Below, one piece after another: positions 1-6,342 of a DNA stretch of 8,645 nt. The notes beneath the pieces are model-generated. The model saw nothing but the letters and a program-made list of their open reading frames with translations, made no database searches and had not been told where the DNA came from. The translations under genes were made by a program, and so were the position numbers. How positions within the stretch are numbered: position 1 is the first letter of the stretch; the number at the start of each line of letters is the position of its first letter. This DNA is from an uncultured Anaerococcus sp. (GTDB taxonomy: Bacteria; Bacillota; Clostridia; Tissierellales; Peptoniphilaceae), in assembly GCA_943914475.1 (NCBI GenBank), contig CALUCE010000025.1, forward strand, positions 1 to 8,645, in the 5' to 3' direction.

Positions 1-12
1 GGGAGGTAAATT

Positions 13-132
13 ATGCGAATAGAAAGACTGAACAAGAAAAAAGAAGTTCTATTTGAAGAACACTCAAAAGGCTATGTAATAGCAAAACAAAAAATAATAA
101 ATAAATTTCAATCTCGTCTACTATATTTATAG
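13..132 (+). CDS. Small ORF, 39 aa, possibly a truncated gene start
   Basis: A GGGAGG Shine-Dalgarno sequence at the very start of the window lies at good spacing before an ATG at 13, so translation initiation looks genuine. The peptide is basic (MRIERLNKKKEVLFEE at its start) and ends at a TAG at 130-132. The DNA turns very AT-rich just past the stop, so this is probably the first part of a longer gene cut off by a later rearrangement. I do not recognise the family and cannot assign a function. It could also be a genuine small protein. Confidence 0.35.
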   Translation: MRIERLNKKKEVLFEEHSKGYVIAKQKIINKFQSRLLYL

Positions 133-254
133 TATTTTATTTATTCTAATGATAATTATATATTATAAGTAAATTTAGATATAGGGATAATATAAAACAT
201 AAAAAATATACTTATGGATATATTCTCACATACTACGCTTACTTAAAATATTAA

Positions 255-380
255 ATTTTATCCATACTGACCACTCAAGCCATGTGGAAGACCTACATTG
301 ATTCGCTTTCGCTCATCATGTTAGGCCTTGATCATTCCGAGATTCGCCAAGAGAAGCACTGGATAGGCTACACTAAGTAG
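255..380 (+). pseudogene. Gene remnant, possibly transposase-derived, interrupted by the IS3 element
   Basis: An open stretch with no start codon reads ILSILTTQAMWKTYIDSL at its beginning and continues to HWIGYTK. It is bounded upstream by a TAA at 252-254. Its stop, TAG at 378-380, lies at the outer edge of the IS left end, so the IS seems to have landed in or beside it. Its base composition (gcc, ggc, cgc codons) is richer in GC than the AT-rich DNA just before it, which points to a different origin. The 'W-x-x-Y-I' pattern faintly recalls the N-terminal part of IS1595-type transposases, but this is a weak resemblance from memory. No continuation is visible to the right of the IS. Confidence 0.25.
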
Positions 381-408
381 GACAATTTAAAATCGGACAT
401 GATATACT
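379..408 (+). promoter_or_regulatory. Possible IS transposase promoter inside IRL
   Basis: AGGACA at 379-384 matches four of six positions of the -35 consensus. TATACT at 403-408 matches five of six of the -10, with an 18-bp spacer. The promoter would lie within the terminal repeat and could drive orfA, whose start is about 30 bases downstream. This is inference from matches only. Confidence 0.35.
381..400 (+). repeat. IS3 left terminal inverted repeat (IRL)
   Basis: GACAATTTAAAATCGGACAT here is the inverse of 1653-1672, with one mismatch out of 20. It is the left end of the IS element and would be bound by the transposase. Confidence 0.88.
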
Positions 409-439
409 AAAAATAATTAGAATCATTGGAGGAATTAAA

Positions 440-715
440 TTGGCAAGACATTATGATGAAGACTTCAAAAAACAAATAGTAAATATATATAACCAAGGCA
501 ACCATACTTTTAGAAGTTTAGGTGAAGAATATGGTATAGGATCATCTACAATAAGCGATTGGGTACAAAGATTTAACAAGACAAAATCATTTAACATTGA
601 AGATAGCAGAACTGATCAAGAAAAAGAATTGATAGAACTAAGAAAAAAAGTAAAGCAGCTTGAAATGGAAAATGACATTTTAAAGCAAGCAGCACTACTA
701 TTAGGGAAAAAATAA
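440..715 (+). CDS. IS3-family transposase OrfA (DNA-binding subunit)
   Basis: This 91-residue protein supplies the DNA-recognition part of an IS3-type transposase. Residues about 8-45 form a helix-turn-helix of the IS3/IS911 OrfA type, with the motif GIGSSTISDWVQRF. Residues about 58-88 are a leucine-zipper-like coiled coil for multimerisation (ELIELRKKVKQLEMENDIL). Translation starts at a TTG placed seven bases after a GGAGG Shine-Dalgarno site at 428-432. The gene ends with AAA AAA TAA; the six-A run at 707-712 just before the stop is a likely -1 slippage site producing the OrfAB fusion. OrfA alone normally acts as an inhibitor or regulator of transposition in this family. Length is normal for OrfA of the shorter IS3 subgroups. 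Confidence 0.9.
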   Translation: MARHYDEDFKKQIVNIYNQGNHTFRSLGEEYGIGSSTISDWVQRFNKTKSFNIEDSRTDQEKELIELRKKVKQLEMENDILKQAALLLGKK

Positions 716-740
716 AGCTCATTATCTCTAATAAAGATAA
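707..740 (+). promoter_or_regulatory. Programmed -1 frameshift site between orfA and orfB
   Basis: A run of six A (707-712) immediately precedes the orfA TAA stop. A -1 slip of the lysyl-tRNA from 710-712 to 709-711 would continue in the orfB frame as IKLIISNKDKYSISA and then MCRSL. The fused OrfAB would have about 371 residues. A weak potential hairpin, TTATCT/AGATAA (722-727 with 735-740), lies downstream. OrfB lacks its own ribosome binding site, which supports frameshifting. The heptamer is not the classical A AAA AAG. Confidence 0.6.
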
Positions 741-756
741 ATACAGCATTAGTGCT

Positions 757-1554
757 ATGTGTAGAAGTCTTGTATACTATCATTTAAACAGACGATCAAC
801 CCTCAAGTGCCTAGAAAAAGAAGAGCTTTTAGTAAAAGAAATAAAGACGATATTTAACAAGAGCAGAAATAACTATGGTACTAGAAAAATAAAAGCAGAA
901 TTAAATAAAAAAGACATTATAGTATCTAGACGAAAAATTTCAAGAATAATGAAAACTGAAGGATTAGTCTCAAACTATACAGTAAAACAATATAGAGTCG
1001 AGAAAAATAAACGCAACGAAAAAGCTATCCCAAATGAAATAGACAGGCAGTTTGATAAGAGAGATACTTTAGAAGCAATAGTAAGTGATTTAACCTATGT
1101 AAAAGTAGGCGATAAATGGAATTATGTGTGCATAATAATAGACTTGAATAACAGAGAAATAATAGGATATTCAGCAGGAGAAAAGAAAGATGCAAACCTT
1201 GTAAAAGAAGCAATTTACTCAATAAGATATCCTCTAAACAAGGTGAAAATATTCCACACAGACAGAGGAAGAGAATTTGACAATAAAAGCATAGATGAAA
1301 TATTAAATATATTTAAGATAAAAAGATCACTAAGCAAGAAAGGCAGTCCATACGATAATGCAGTTGCAGAGTCAGCAAATAAATCAATGAAGATAGAATT
1401 TATCTATCAAAGAAAATTTAAAAGCTTAAACCAATTAAAACTAGAGCTAGCAGAATATGTATATTGGTATAATAACAAACGTGTACATGAATCTTTAGGA
1501 TATAATAGTCCAAATGAATTTAGAGAAAAAGAAAAGATTTTAATAAGAAATTAA
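757..1554 (+). CDS. IS3-family transposase OrfB (DDE integrase core)
   Basis: This is the catalytic part of the IS3 transposase, cutting and joining DNA at the inverted repeats. The first 75 residues include the HTH_21-type region with NYGTRKIKAEL. An rve/RNase H-like integrase domain follows from about residue 105. The catalytic triad is visible: D111 in SDLTYV, D169 in FHTDRG and E205 in DNAVAES, with exactly 35 residues between the second D and the E. The C-terminal WYNNKRVHESLGYNSPNEF motif is characteristic. The open frame extends upstream of the ATG at 757 to the orfA slippage site. There is no Shine-Dalgarno site at 757, so the working product is probably the OrfAB frameshift fusion. 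The frame is intact and of normal length. Confidence 0.93.
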   Translation: MCRSLVYYHLNRRSTLKCLEKEELLVKEIKTIFNKSRNNYGTRKIKAELNKKDIIVSRRKISRIMKTEGLVSNYTVKQYRVEKNKRNEKAIPNEIDRQFDKRDTLEAIVSDLTYVKVGDKWNYVCIIIDLNNREIIGYSAGEKKDANLVKEAIYSIRYPLNKVKIFHTDRGREFDNKSIDEILNIFKIKRSLSKKGSPYDNAVAESANKSMKIEFIYQRKFKSLNQLKLELAEYVYWYNNKRVHESLGYNSPNEFREKEKILIRN

Positions 1555-1562
1555 AATAGATG

Positions 1563-1618
1563 TAAAGTCAAGGTAGGATAAGACTATTTAGGACTTATTC
1601 TTTACTCTTGACGCTTTA
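1563..1618 (+). repeat. Imperfect hairpin downstream of orfB
   Basis: TAAAG plus TCAAG on the left pair with CTTGA plus CTTTA on the right (the right arm has an extra CG). An inner ATAAG/CTTAT pair surrounds the loop. The structure lies between the orfB stop and the right inverted repeat and could slow exonucleases or act as a weak terminator; no T-run follows it. Confidence 0.4.
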
Positions 1619-1652
1619 ATAATATATTTAAAACATTGAAAAAATTTATACT

Positions 1653-1672
1653 ATGTCCGATTTTAAACTGTC
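1653..1672 (-). repeat. IS3 right terminal inverted repeat (IRR)
   Basis: The reverse complement, GACAGTTTAAAATCGGACAT, matches the left end at 381-400 at 19 of 20 bases and marks the right end of the element. Confidence 0.88.
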
Positions 1673-1748
1673 TAAAAAAGTGTTGACATATCACACACTT
1701 GAAGGTACGACCATTGGCAAGATTTGACGGCGGCGACTATAGTATTGA

Positions 1749-2075
1749 TGTCAAGAAACCAGGATAATAGGCTATAAAATTGATGCGGAGGTAAAAATCC
1801 TTATTGAACTGAAAAGACAGATAAGAGATTTGCTAAGGACCGTCAAAGATACAGACGAACAGTTGGTTTTGATGTATCGCTATCTTCATAACTATACTTG
1901 GGAGCATATCGGAGAAGTTCTATTTGCCGATGCAAGAACGGTAAGGAGGTAGCATAAAAAGGCATCGGAAACGACGAAAGTTCCGGAACATCCGATTCGT
2001 GTATTGCAAATGGTTCTTGAGGATTTTAGATGTCTGATAAAAAGGATAGGTGATGTTTGTAACGTCATTCTATAA
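1749..2075 (+). pseudogene. Decayed phage DUF1492/ArpU-type transcriptional regulator
   Basis: The frame reads KIDAEVKILIELKRQIRDLL, then EQLVLMYRYLHNYTWEHIGE, VLFADARTVRR, an amber stop at 1950-1952, then HKKAS and VPEHPIRV. This is the pattern of the phage DUF1492 family, ArpU-like proteins with a sigma-70 region 4-like DNA-binding end that control late prophage genes. In intact members a tryptophan (TGG) normally stands where TAG is found (RR-W-HKKA), so a single G-to-A change would explain the stop. The N-terminal part before about 1770 is also lost: there is a TGA at 1746-1748 and no start or ribosome binding site. The stretch is visibly richer in GC than the IS and ars genes on either side, which suggests a prophage remnant. 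The family call is from memory of its motifs. Confidence 0.65.
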
Positions 2076-2187
2076 ACTTATATGTTCCATGATCGAAGTA
2101 TGGACATAAAAGAAACTAACATTAATTACAATAAAATAAGATGACAAGATTATGCAGAAGCAATTTTGATATCTTACGAAATAAGAC

Positions 2188-2216
2188 TTGACAAGAAGAA
2201 CAGCTAGTAATATAAT
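2188..2216 (+). promoter_or_regulatory. ars operon promoter, perfect sigma-A consensus
   Basis: TTGACA (2188-2193) and TATAAT (2211-2216) are both exact consensus hexamers with the ideal 17-bp spacer. The predicted transcription start, near 2223, lies inside the inverted repeat at 2221-2240. This arrangement lets a bound repressor block initiation. Such a strong promoter makes sense if ArsR holds it off until arsenite appears. Confidence 0.9.
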
Positions 2217-2220
2217 AAAT

Positions 2221-2240
2221 ACATCAAAAGAAATTGATGT
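2221..2240 (+). promoter_or_regulatory. ArsR operator O1
   Basis: ACATCAA (2221-2227) and TTGATGT (2234-2240) form a perfect 7-bp inverted repeat with a 6-bp spacer. The core, ATCAA-N6-TTGAT, resembles known ArsR/SmtB-family operator sites. It sits just downstream of the -10 box and 12 bp before the arsR start, as expected for autorepression. Confidence 0.8.
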
Positions 2241-2251
2241 GAGAGATTTTT

Positions 2252-2533
2252 ATGAATAGAGATTTAGAAAAAACTGCAAAGATATTTAAAGCCTTTTCAG
2301 TGGTGATTCGTCTAGAGATATTAGATTTATTAAAAAATGGGGAACAATGTGCCTGTGATTTACTAGAAAAACTAGATTTAACACAATCAGGCTTGTCATA
2401 CCATATGAAAATATTGATAGAGTCAGGAATTGTTACTTCAAGAGAAGAAGGAAAGTGGGTTTATTACACTATCTCTGAAGAAGGAAGACAAAAAATAATA
2501 CAGATATTTTTAGAATCTACAGCAAGAAATTAG
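2252..2533 (+). CDS. arsR: ArsR, arsenite-responsive repressor of the ars operon
   Basis: This 93-residue ArsR/SmtB-family winged-helix repressor dimerises on the operator and leaves it when As(III) or Sb(III) binds. The sensing site is visible as C33-A-C35 in GEQCACDLLEKL, equivalent to the ELCVCDL motif at the start of the DNA-binding helices in classical ArsR. The third cysteine of the plasmid R773 protein is absent here, and two thiols usually suffice. The recognition helix is about residues 44-56 (TQSGLSYHMKIL), and the wing is residues 63-73 (SREEGKWVYYT). Length is typical. The start codon follows a short GAGAG Shine-Dalgarno sequence. It is the first gene of the operon, directly behind the consensus promoter and operator. 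Close paralogues sensing other metals exist, but the ars context settles the role. Confidence 0.93.
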   Translation: MNRDLEKTAKIFKAFSVVIRLEILDLLKNGEQCACDLLEKLDLTQSGLSYHMKILIESGIVTSREEGKWVYYTISEEGRQKIIQIFLESTARN

Positions 2534-2553
2534 TTACCTATTGGGGTAACTAA
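2530..2553 (+). repeat. Perfect 9-bp hairpin over the arsR stop codon
   Basis: TTAGTTACC (2530-2538) and GGTAACTAA (2545-2553) are exact inverse copies around a six-base loop. The structure includes the arsR stop codon. It is followed by A residues, not T, so it is not a standard terminator in the operon direction. It may set relative levels of arsR and the downstream genes through RNA processing or stability. Confidence 0.55.
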
Positions 2554-2566
2554 AAAAAGGCTCTAC

Positions 2567-2586
2567 ATATCAAATAAATTTGATAT
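2567..2586 (+). promoter_or_regulatory. Second ArsR-like operator, O2, between arsR and arsD
   Basis: ATATCAAATAAATTTGATAT is a perfect palindrome with 9-bp arms and a 2-bp centre. Its core at 2569-2584 is ATCAA-N6-TTGAT, the same half-sites and spacing as the operator in front of arsR. No good -35 box fits it, although TATATT or TATTAT overlapping its right edge could serve as a -10. ArsR or ArsD could bind here to modulate arsDA expression; binding is inference. Confidence 0.6.
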
Positions 2587-2596
2587 ATTATTAAAA

Positions 2597-2615
2597 TTCA
2601 ATTCAAAAAATTGAA
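2597..2615 (+). repeat. Small hairpin before the arsD ribosome binding site
   Basis: TTCAATT (2597-2603) and AATTGAA (2609-2615) are exact inverse repeats around a five-base loop, ending just ahead of the AAAGGA Shine-Dalgarno site of arsD. It could influence arsD translation or be a chance product of AT-rich sequence. Confidence 0.3.
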
Positions 2616-2630
2616 GAAAGGATGTAAAAA

Positions 2631-3008
2631 ATGAAAAGAATGTCAATATATGAACCAGCTATGTGTTGTGATACAGGTGTTTGCGGAGTTAATGTAGATC
2701 CTGAACTAGTGCGTATTTCTACAGTAATTAACAACTTAAAGAAAAATGGTGTCACTATTGAAAGATACAATTTATCAAGTGAGCCAATGGCATTTGTCAA
2801 TAATAAGAAGGTAAAAGATACTTTGGATAAAAATGGAACCGATAAGCTGCCATTAATCCTTGTGGACGACGATATAGTCATAGAAGGCAGGTATCCAAAG
2901 AATGAAGAAATAATAGAACTTTTACAAATATCTAAAGATTATCTTGAAAGTAGTAAGAATGATAAGCCGAACCAAGAGTGCTGTGGAGATAATAGCTCTT
3001 GTTGTTAA
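2631..3008 (+). CDS. arsD: ArsD, arsenite metallochaperone for ArsA
   Basis: ArsD (125 residues) takes up As(III) from cellular thiols and hands it to ArsA, raising the affinity of the efflux system; in some systems it is also a weak secondary repressor. The essential cysteines C12, C13 and C18 are present at the classical positions in YEPAMCCDTGVCG. The vicinal pairs near the C-terminus are kept as C117-C118 and C124-C125. The thioredoxin-like body contains FVNNKKVKDTL and LPLILVDDDIVIEGRYPKNEEI, as in other ArsD proteins. Length is normal. The start has an AAAGGA ribosome binding site. It lies 12 bp before arsA, consistent with co-expression of the chaperone and its ATPase partner. Confidence 0.95.
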   Translation: MKRMSIYEPAMCCDTGVCGVNVDPELVRISTVINNLKKNGVTIERYNLSSEPMAFVNNKKVKDTLDKNGTDKLPLILVDDDIVIEGRYPKNEEIIELLQISKDYLESSKNDKPNQECCGDNSSCC

Positions 3009-3020
3009 GGGGGATTTATT

Positions 3021-4751
3021 ATGAAGGAATTTAATATTGCAGATATAAGATTAACTAAATATCTATTTTTCACAGGAAAGGGTGGTGTTGGTAAAACATC
3101 TACAGCTTGTGCAACAGCAGTTAATTTAGCAGATGAAGGAAAGAAAGTACTACTTATTAGTACAGACCCTGCTTCAAATCTGCAAGATGTTTTTGAAACA
3201 GAATTAGACGGTAAAGCAAAGCCAATTAAAGGTGTAGATAATTTAGAAATAATCAATCTAGATCCATTGGAAGCTGCACATAACTATAAAGAAAGTGTAG
3301 TAGGACCTTTTAGGGGCAAATTACCTGATTCTGTTATTGAGAATATGGAAGAACAGCTATCTGGATCTTGTACAGTAGAAATTGCTGCCTTTAATGAGTT
3401 TTCTAATTTCATTACAAATTCAAAGCTTAATACTGACTATGACCATATTATATTTGATACAGCACCTACAGGTCATACCCTTAGAATGTTACAGCTTCCT
3501 TCTGCTTGGACTGATTTTATTAGTGAAAGTACGCATGGTGCATCCTGCTTAGGACAGTTATCAGGATTAGAGGATAAAAAAGAAACCTATAAAATGGCAG
3601 TAGAAAATTTAGCAGATGAGAGTTTAACAACTCTAGCATTAGTTACCAGACCTGATAAAACACCACTTAATGAGGTAGCCAGAGCATCAAAGGAGCTATC
3701 TGAGATTGGAGTAAAAAATCAAATATTAGTGATTAATGGTGTCTTAGAAAATTATGATGATGAATTATCTGAAAGTATATTTAATAAACAAAAGTTAGCT
3801 CTTGAAAATATGCCAGATATGTTAACTGAGTTTGACACTTATACAATTTTCTTAAGATCATATAACATTACTGGAATTGACTCTATAAGAAATCTCCTTA
3901 AGAAAGATCAAATAAATGAACAAAAAGTGGAAGTAAAAGGCGAACTCTTTAATTTAGATGATATTGTTGATGATCTTGTAAAAAATAATAGAAAAGTAAT
4001 ATTTACTATGGGTAAGGGCGGTGTAGGAAAGACTACTATTGCATCTTCTGTCGCTCTTAAGCTAAGCAAACTTGGTAAAAAGGTACACCTGGCTACAACA
4101 GATCCCGCAGACCATATAAAATTTATGATAGATAGTTCAAGTGGAATATCTATGAGTCATATTGATGAAAAAGAAGAATTAAAAAAATATCAAGATGAAG
4201 TACTTCAAAATGCTAGAAAAACAATGAGTAAGGATGATGTAGCTTACATTGAGGAAGATTTAAGATCACCATGTACACAGGAAATAGCAGTATTTAGAGC
4301 TTTTGCAGAACTTGTGGAAAAAGCAGACGATGAAATAGTAGTAATTGATACTGCTCCTACTGGTCATACCTTGTTGTTGTTAGACTCAACTTTAAGTTAT
4401 CATCAAGAAGTTGAAAGAACACAAGGTCAGATACCTGAATCTGTAAAAAAATTGTTACCTAGATTAAGAGGAGAGGAAACAGAAGTATTAATCGTTAGCT
4501 TGGCGGAGGCTACCCCATTTTATGAGGCATATCGCTTGGAAGAAGATCTAAAAAGGGCATCGATTTATACAAATTGGTGGATTGTTAATTCATCCCTATA
4601 TAAAGCAAATCCTAGTAACAAGATGTTATCTGCTAAAGCAAATGAAGAAGTTAAGTGGATTAACAAGATATTAGATCATACTTCAGGAAAACTAGCCGTT
4701 ATTGAATGGACAAAAGATGACCTTTCTGATGATAAACTTTATCAGATATAG
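3021..4751 (+). CDS. arsA: ArsA, arsenite-stimulated efflux ATPase, two-domain form
   Basis: This 576-residue cytoplasmic ATPase drives As(III)/Sb(III) extrusion through a membrane permease. Two homologous halves, A1 and A2, are joined by a linker near residues 298-322. Each has a deviant Walker A loop (GKGGVGKTS at 19-27, GKGGVGKTT at 331-339) with the signature lysine of the ArsA/GET3/MinD class. Each also has a DTAPTGHT signal-transduction motif (146-153 and 443-450). The metalloid-binding cysteines are C117, C176 and C418. The first two are 59 apart, as are C113 and C172 of the R773 enzyme. Histidines H152 and H449 of the DTAPTGHT motifs are also conserved. The gene starts after an AAGGGGGA Shine-Dalgarno sequence overlapping the arsD stop. 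Nothing appears truncated, so the ATPase should be functional if its pump is made. Confidence 0.96.
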   Translation: MKEFNIADIRLTKYLFFTGKGGVGKTSTACATAVNLADEGKKVLLISTDPASNLQDVFETELDGKAKPIKGVDNLEIINLDPLEAAHNYKESVVGPFRGKLPDSVIENMEEQLSGSCTVEIAAFNEFSNFITNSKLNTDYDHIIFDTAPTGHTLRMLQLPSAWTDFISESTHGASCLGQLSGLEDKKETYKMAVENLADESLTTLALVTRPDKTPLNEVARASKELSEIGVKNQILVINGVLENYDDELSESIFNKQKLALENMPDMLTEFDTYTIFLRSYNITGIDSIRNLLKKDQINEQKVEVKGELFNLDDIVDDLVKNNRKVIFTMGKGGVGKTTIASSVALKLSKLGKKVHLATTDPADHIKFMIDSSSGISMSHIDEKEELKKYQDEVLQNARKTMSKDDVAYIEEDLRSPCTQEIAVFRAFAELVEKADDEIVVIDTAPTGHTLLLLDSTLSYHQEVERTQGQIPESVKKLLPRLRGEETEVLIVSLAEATPFYEAYRLEEDLKRASIYTNWWIVNSSLYKANPSNKMLSAKANEEVKWINKILDHTSGKLAVIEWTKDDLSDDKLYQI

Positions 4752-4759
4752 GAGGAAAA

Positions 4760-5170
4760 ATGAAAAAAACTAAAGTTGCATTTGTGTGTGTTCACAATTC
4801 ATGCAGAAGTCAAATCGCTGAAGCACTGACAAAAAAATATGCTGGAGATTCTATAGAGGCATATTCTGCAGGGACAGAATTAAAAAATCAAATTAATCAG
4901 GATGCAGTAAGACTTGTCAAAGAAATGTATGGAATTGATATGGAAGAGACTCAAAAGCCAAAACTTCTTGATGATATTCCTAAAGTCGATCACTTAATTA
5001 CAATGGGTTGTAATGTCGTTTGTCCAGTTCTGCCTTATACTGTTAAAGAAGATGATTGGGGACTTGAAGATCCTACTGGAAAAAATGATGAAGAGTTTAT
5101 AAAAACCATTAAGGAGATTGAAAGTAAAGTTCATAAATTAATTGAGGAAGTTGAGGCAAATAAGGAATGA
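4760..5170 (+). CDS. arsC: ArsC, arsenate reductase of the low-molecular-weight phosphatase fold
   Basis: ArsC (136 residues) reduces As(V) to As(III), the form the pump exports. It belongs to the low-molecular-weight tyrosine phosphatase-like class, not the glutaredoxin-linked E. coli type. The anion-binding loop C10-V-H-N-S-C15-R16-S holds the nucleophilic C10. D104 in EDPTG is the expected general acid. Resolving cysteines are C84 and C88 in MGCNVVCP, only three residues apart. In the well-studied Staphylococcus aureus ArsC the corresponding pair is seven apart (C82/C89), so the redox relay may differ in detail. Thioredoxin is the likely reductant, though this is inferred. An AGGAGG site overlapping the arsA stop precedes the start. 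Its TGA stop overlaps the acr3 ATG by four bases, so the two genes are probably translationally coupled. Confidence 0.93.
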   Translation: MKKTKVAFVCVHNSCRSQIAEALTKKYAGDSIEAYSAGTELKNQINQDAVRLVKEMYGIDMEETQKPKLLDDIPKVDHLITMGCNVVCPVLPYTVKEDDWGLEDPTGKNDEEFIKTIKEIESKVHKLIEEVEANKE

Positions 5171-6212
5171 AGAAAACAGATGGAATTGGTTTTTTTGAGA
5201 AAAACTTGACTTTTTGGGTGTTAATTTGTATGGCAATAGGCGTACTTATTGGGAACTATTTTCCTTCTATTCCAGAGTGGTTAGGAAAATTTGAGTTCTA
5301 TAACGTGTCTATACCTACAACAATTTTGCTTTGGATAATGATTTATCCAATGATGTTGAAAATTGATTTTAAGAGTATAAAAGACATAGGAAAAATCCTA
5401 AGGGGCTATTTATTACATGGTTTGTAAATTGGATCATTAAGCCACTCACTATGTATTTAATCGCGTCCTTATTTTTCTTTATTGTTTATAAAGGATTTAT
5501 TAATAAGGAATTGGCATCAGAATATTTAGCCGGGGCGGTTTTACTCGGAGCTGCACCATGTACCGCAATGGTATTTGTATGGAGTAAGTTAACAAGAGGA
5601 GATAGTGCCTATACCTTAGTACAGGTAGCTAGTAACGACTTAATTATTTTGCTTGCATATATACCAATTGTAAGCTTCTTATTAAAGGTTGGAAATGTAA
5701 ATATTCCATGGGCAACACTTTTATTGTCCATTGTATTATTTATTGTTGTTCCTCTTATTTTAAGCGTGATAACTAGAAGAATAATTATTAAAAATAAAGG
5801 GGAAGACTACCTAAATAAAACTTTTATCCCTGCATTTGATAAATATACTATGATGGGATTATTGTTGACCTTGATTATAATATTTTCATTTCAAGGACAG
5901 AAGATATTGGATCAGCCACTAAATATTATCCTTATTGCAATTCCTTTGATAATTCAAACTTTGTTTATATTTGCAATAACATTCTTCATGGCGTATTTAG
6001 CAAAGTTACCATATTCAATTGCAGCTCCATGTGCCATGATTGGTGCATCAAACTTTTTTGAGCTGTCCGTTGCAGTTGCTATATCCCTATTTGGCTTATC
6101 ATCAGGAGCTACCTTAACGACTGTAGTAGGTGTTTTGGTTGAGGTTCCTGTTATGTTAGCCTTGGTAAAGATTGCCAACTCTATGGAAAATAAATTTAAT
6201 CGCTTAATATAA
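5167..6212 (+). pseudogene. acr3: Acr3-type arsenite efflux permease, split by a one-base frameshift
   Basis: Acr3 permeases are ten-helix membrane proteins of the BART superfamily that expel As(III). The sequence reads in one frame from the ATG at 5167 through GIGFFEKNLTFWVL and YPMMLKIDFKSI, then breaks near 5391-5395. Coding continues one frame over from 5397 to the stop at 6212. Adding one A to the A5 run restores GKNPKGLFITWFVNWIIKPL, matching the family, and yields a 348-residue protein, normal for Acr3. The essential cysteine (GAAPCTAMVFVWS, C132 of the restored protein) and glutamate (ASNFFELSVAV, E299) are intact. As written, the first frame stops at 5427 after 86 residues, and the ATG at 5451 is only an internal methionine. 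The defect may be a true mutation, a reversible slippage change, or a homopolymer sequencing error. The gene overlaps arsC by four bases. Confidence 0.93.
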
Positions 6213-6342
6213 GTTAAAACTGCTAACAACAATCAAGTAGTGTTAATTTATAAAATGCTAGATCAGATGGATGTCCTAAACGTCCTAGAATGTTCAGCGA
6301 TAGTCTATGGCACTATATAATCAGCAAGAAATATAATATAAG

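Larger units (their letters stand above)
378..1674 (+). mobile_element. Complete IS3-family insertion sequence, about 1.3 kb
   Basis: The element carries orfA (HTH plus coiled coil) and orfB (DDE integrase core) in a -1 frame relation, the hallmark of the IS3 family. It is bounded by inverted repeats at 381-400 and 1653-1672 that match at 19 of 20 positions. The exact outer tips are uncertain by one to three bases. No convincing 3-5 bp target duplication is visible: the left flank ends ctaag and the right flank begins aaaaag. That suggests an old insertion, or a later rearrangement or deletion next to the element. Both reading frames are open and the catalytic residues are present, so it may still be active. 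Confidence 0.9.

Noticed and set aside
1025..1222. Reverse-strand leucine-rich frame opposite orfB
   Set aside because: Low-complexity antisense of a lysine/isoleucine-rich coding sequence; the transposase domain explains the region.
2530..2553. Terminator after arsR
   Set aside because: The stem is perfect but A residues follow rather than T in the operon direction, so I list it only as a hairpin.
2603..3256. Reverse-strand open frames opposite arsD and the start of arsA
   Set aside because: They mirror strongly supported arsD and arsA coding, have no ribosome binding sites and resemble no protein.
5451..6212. A separate 253-residue membrane protein starting at ATG 5451
   Set aside because: The ATG is an internal methionine of Acr3 (LTMYLIA), the frame reads upstream of it to 5397, and no ribosome binding site is present. 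It is the second part of the frameshifted acr3.
5954..6232. Reverse-strand frame opposite the end of acr3
   Set aside because: It is the shadow of the conserved Acr3 C-terminal helices.
6293..6321. Promoter TTCAGC-17-TATAAT after acr3
   Set aside because: The -10 is perfect but the -35 matches only three of six bases, and a terminator follows within 25 bp with no gene to drive.
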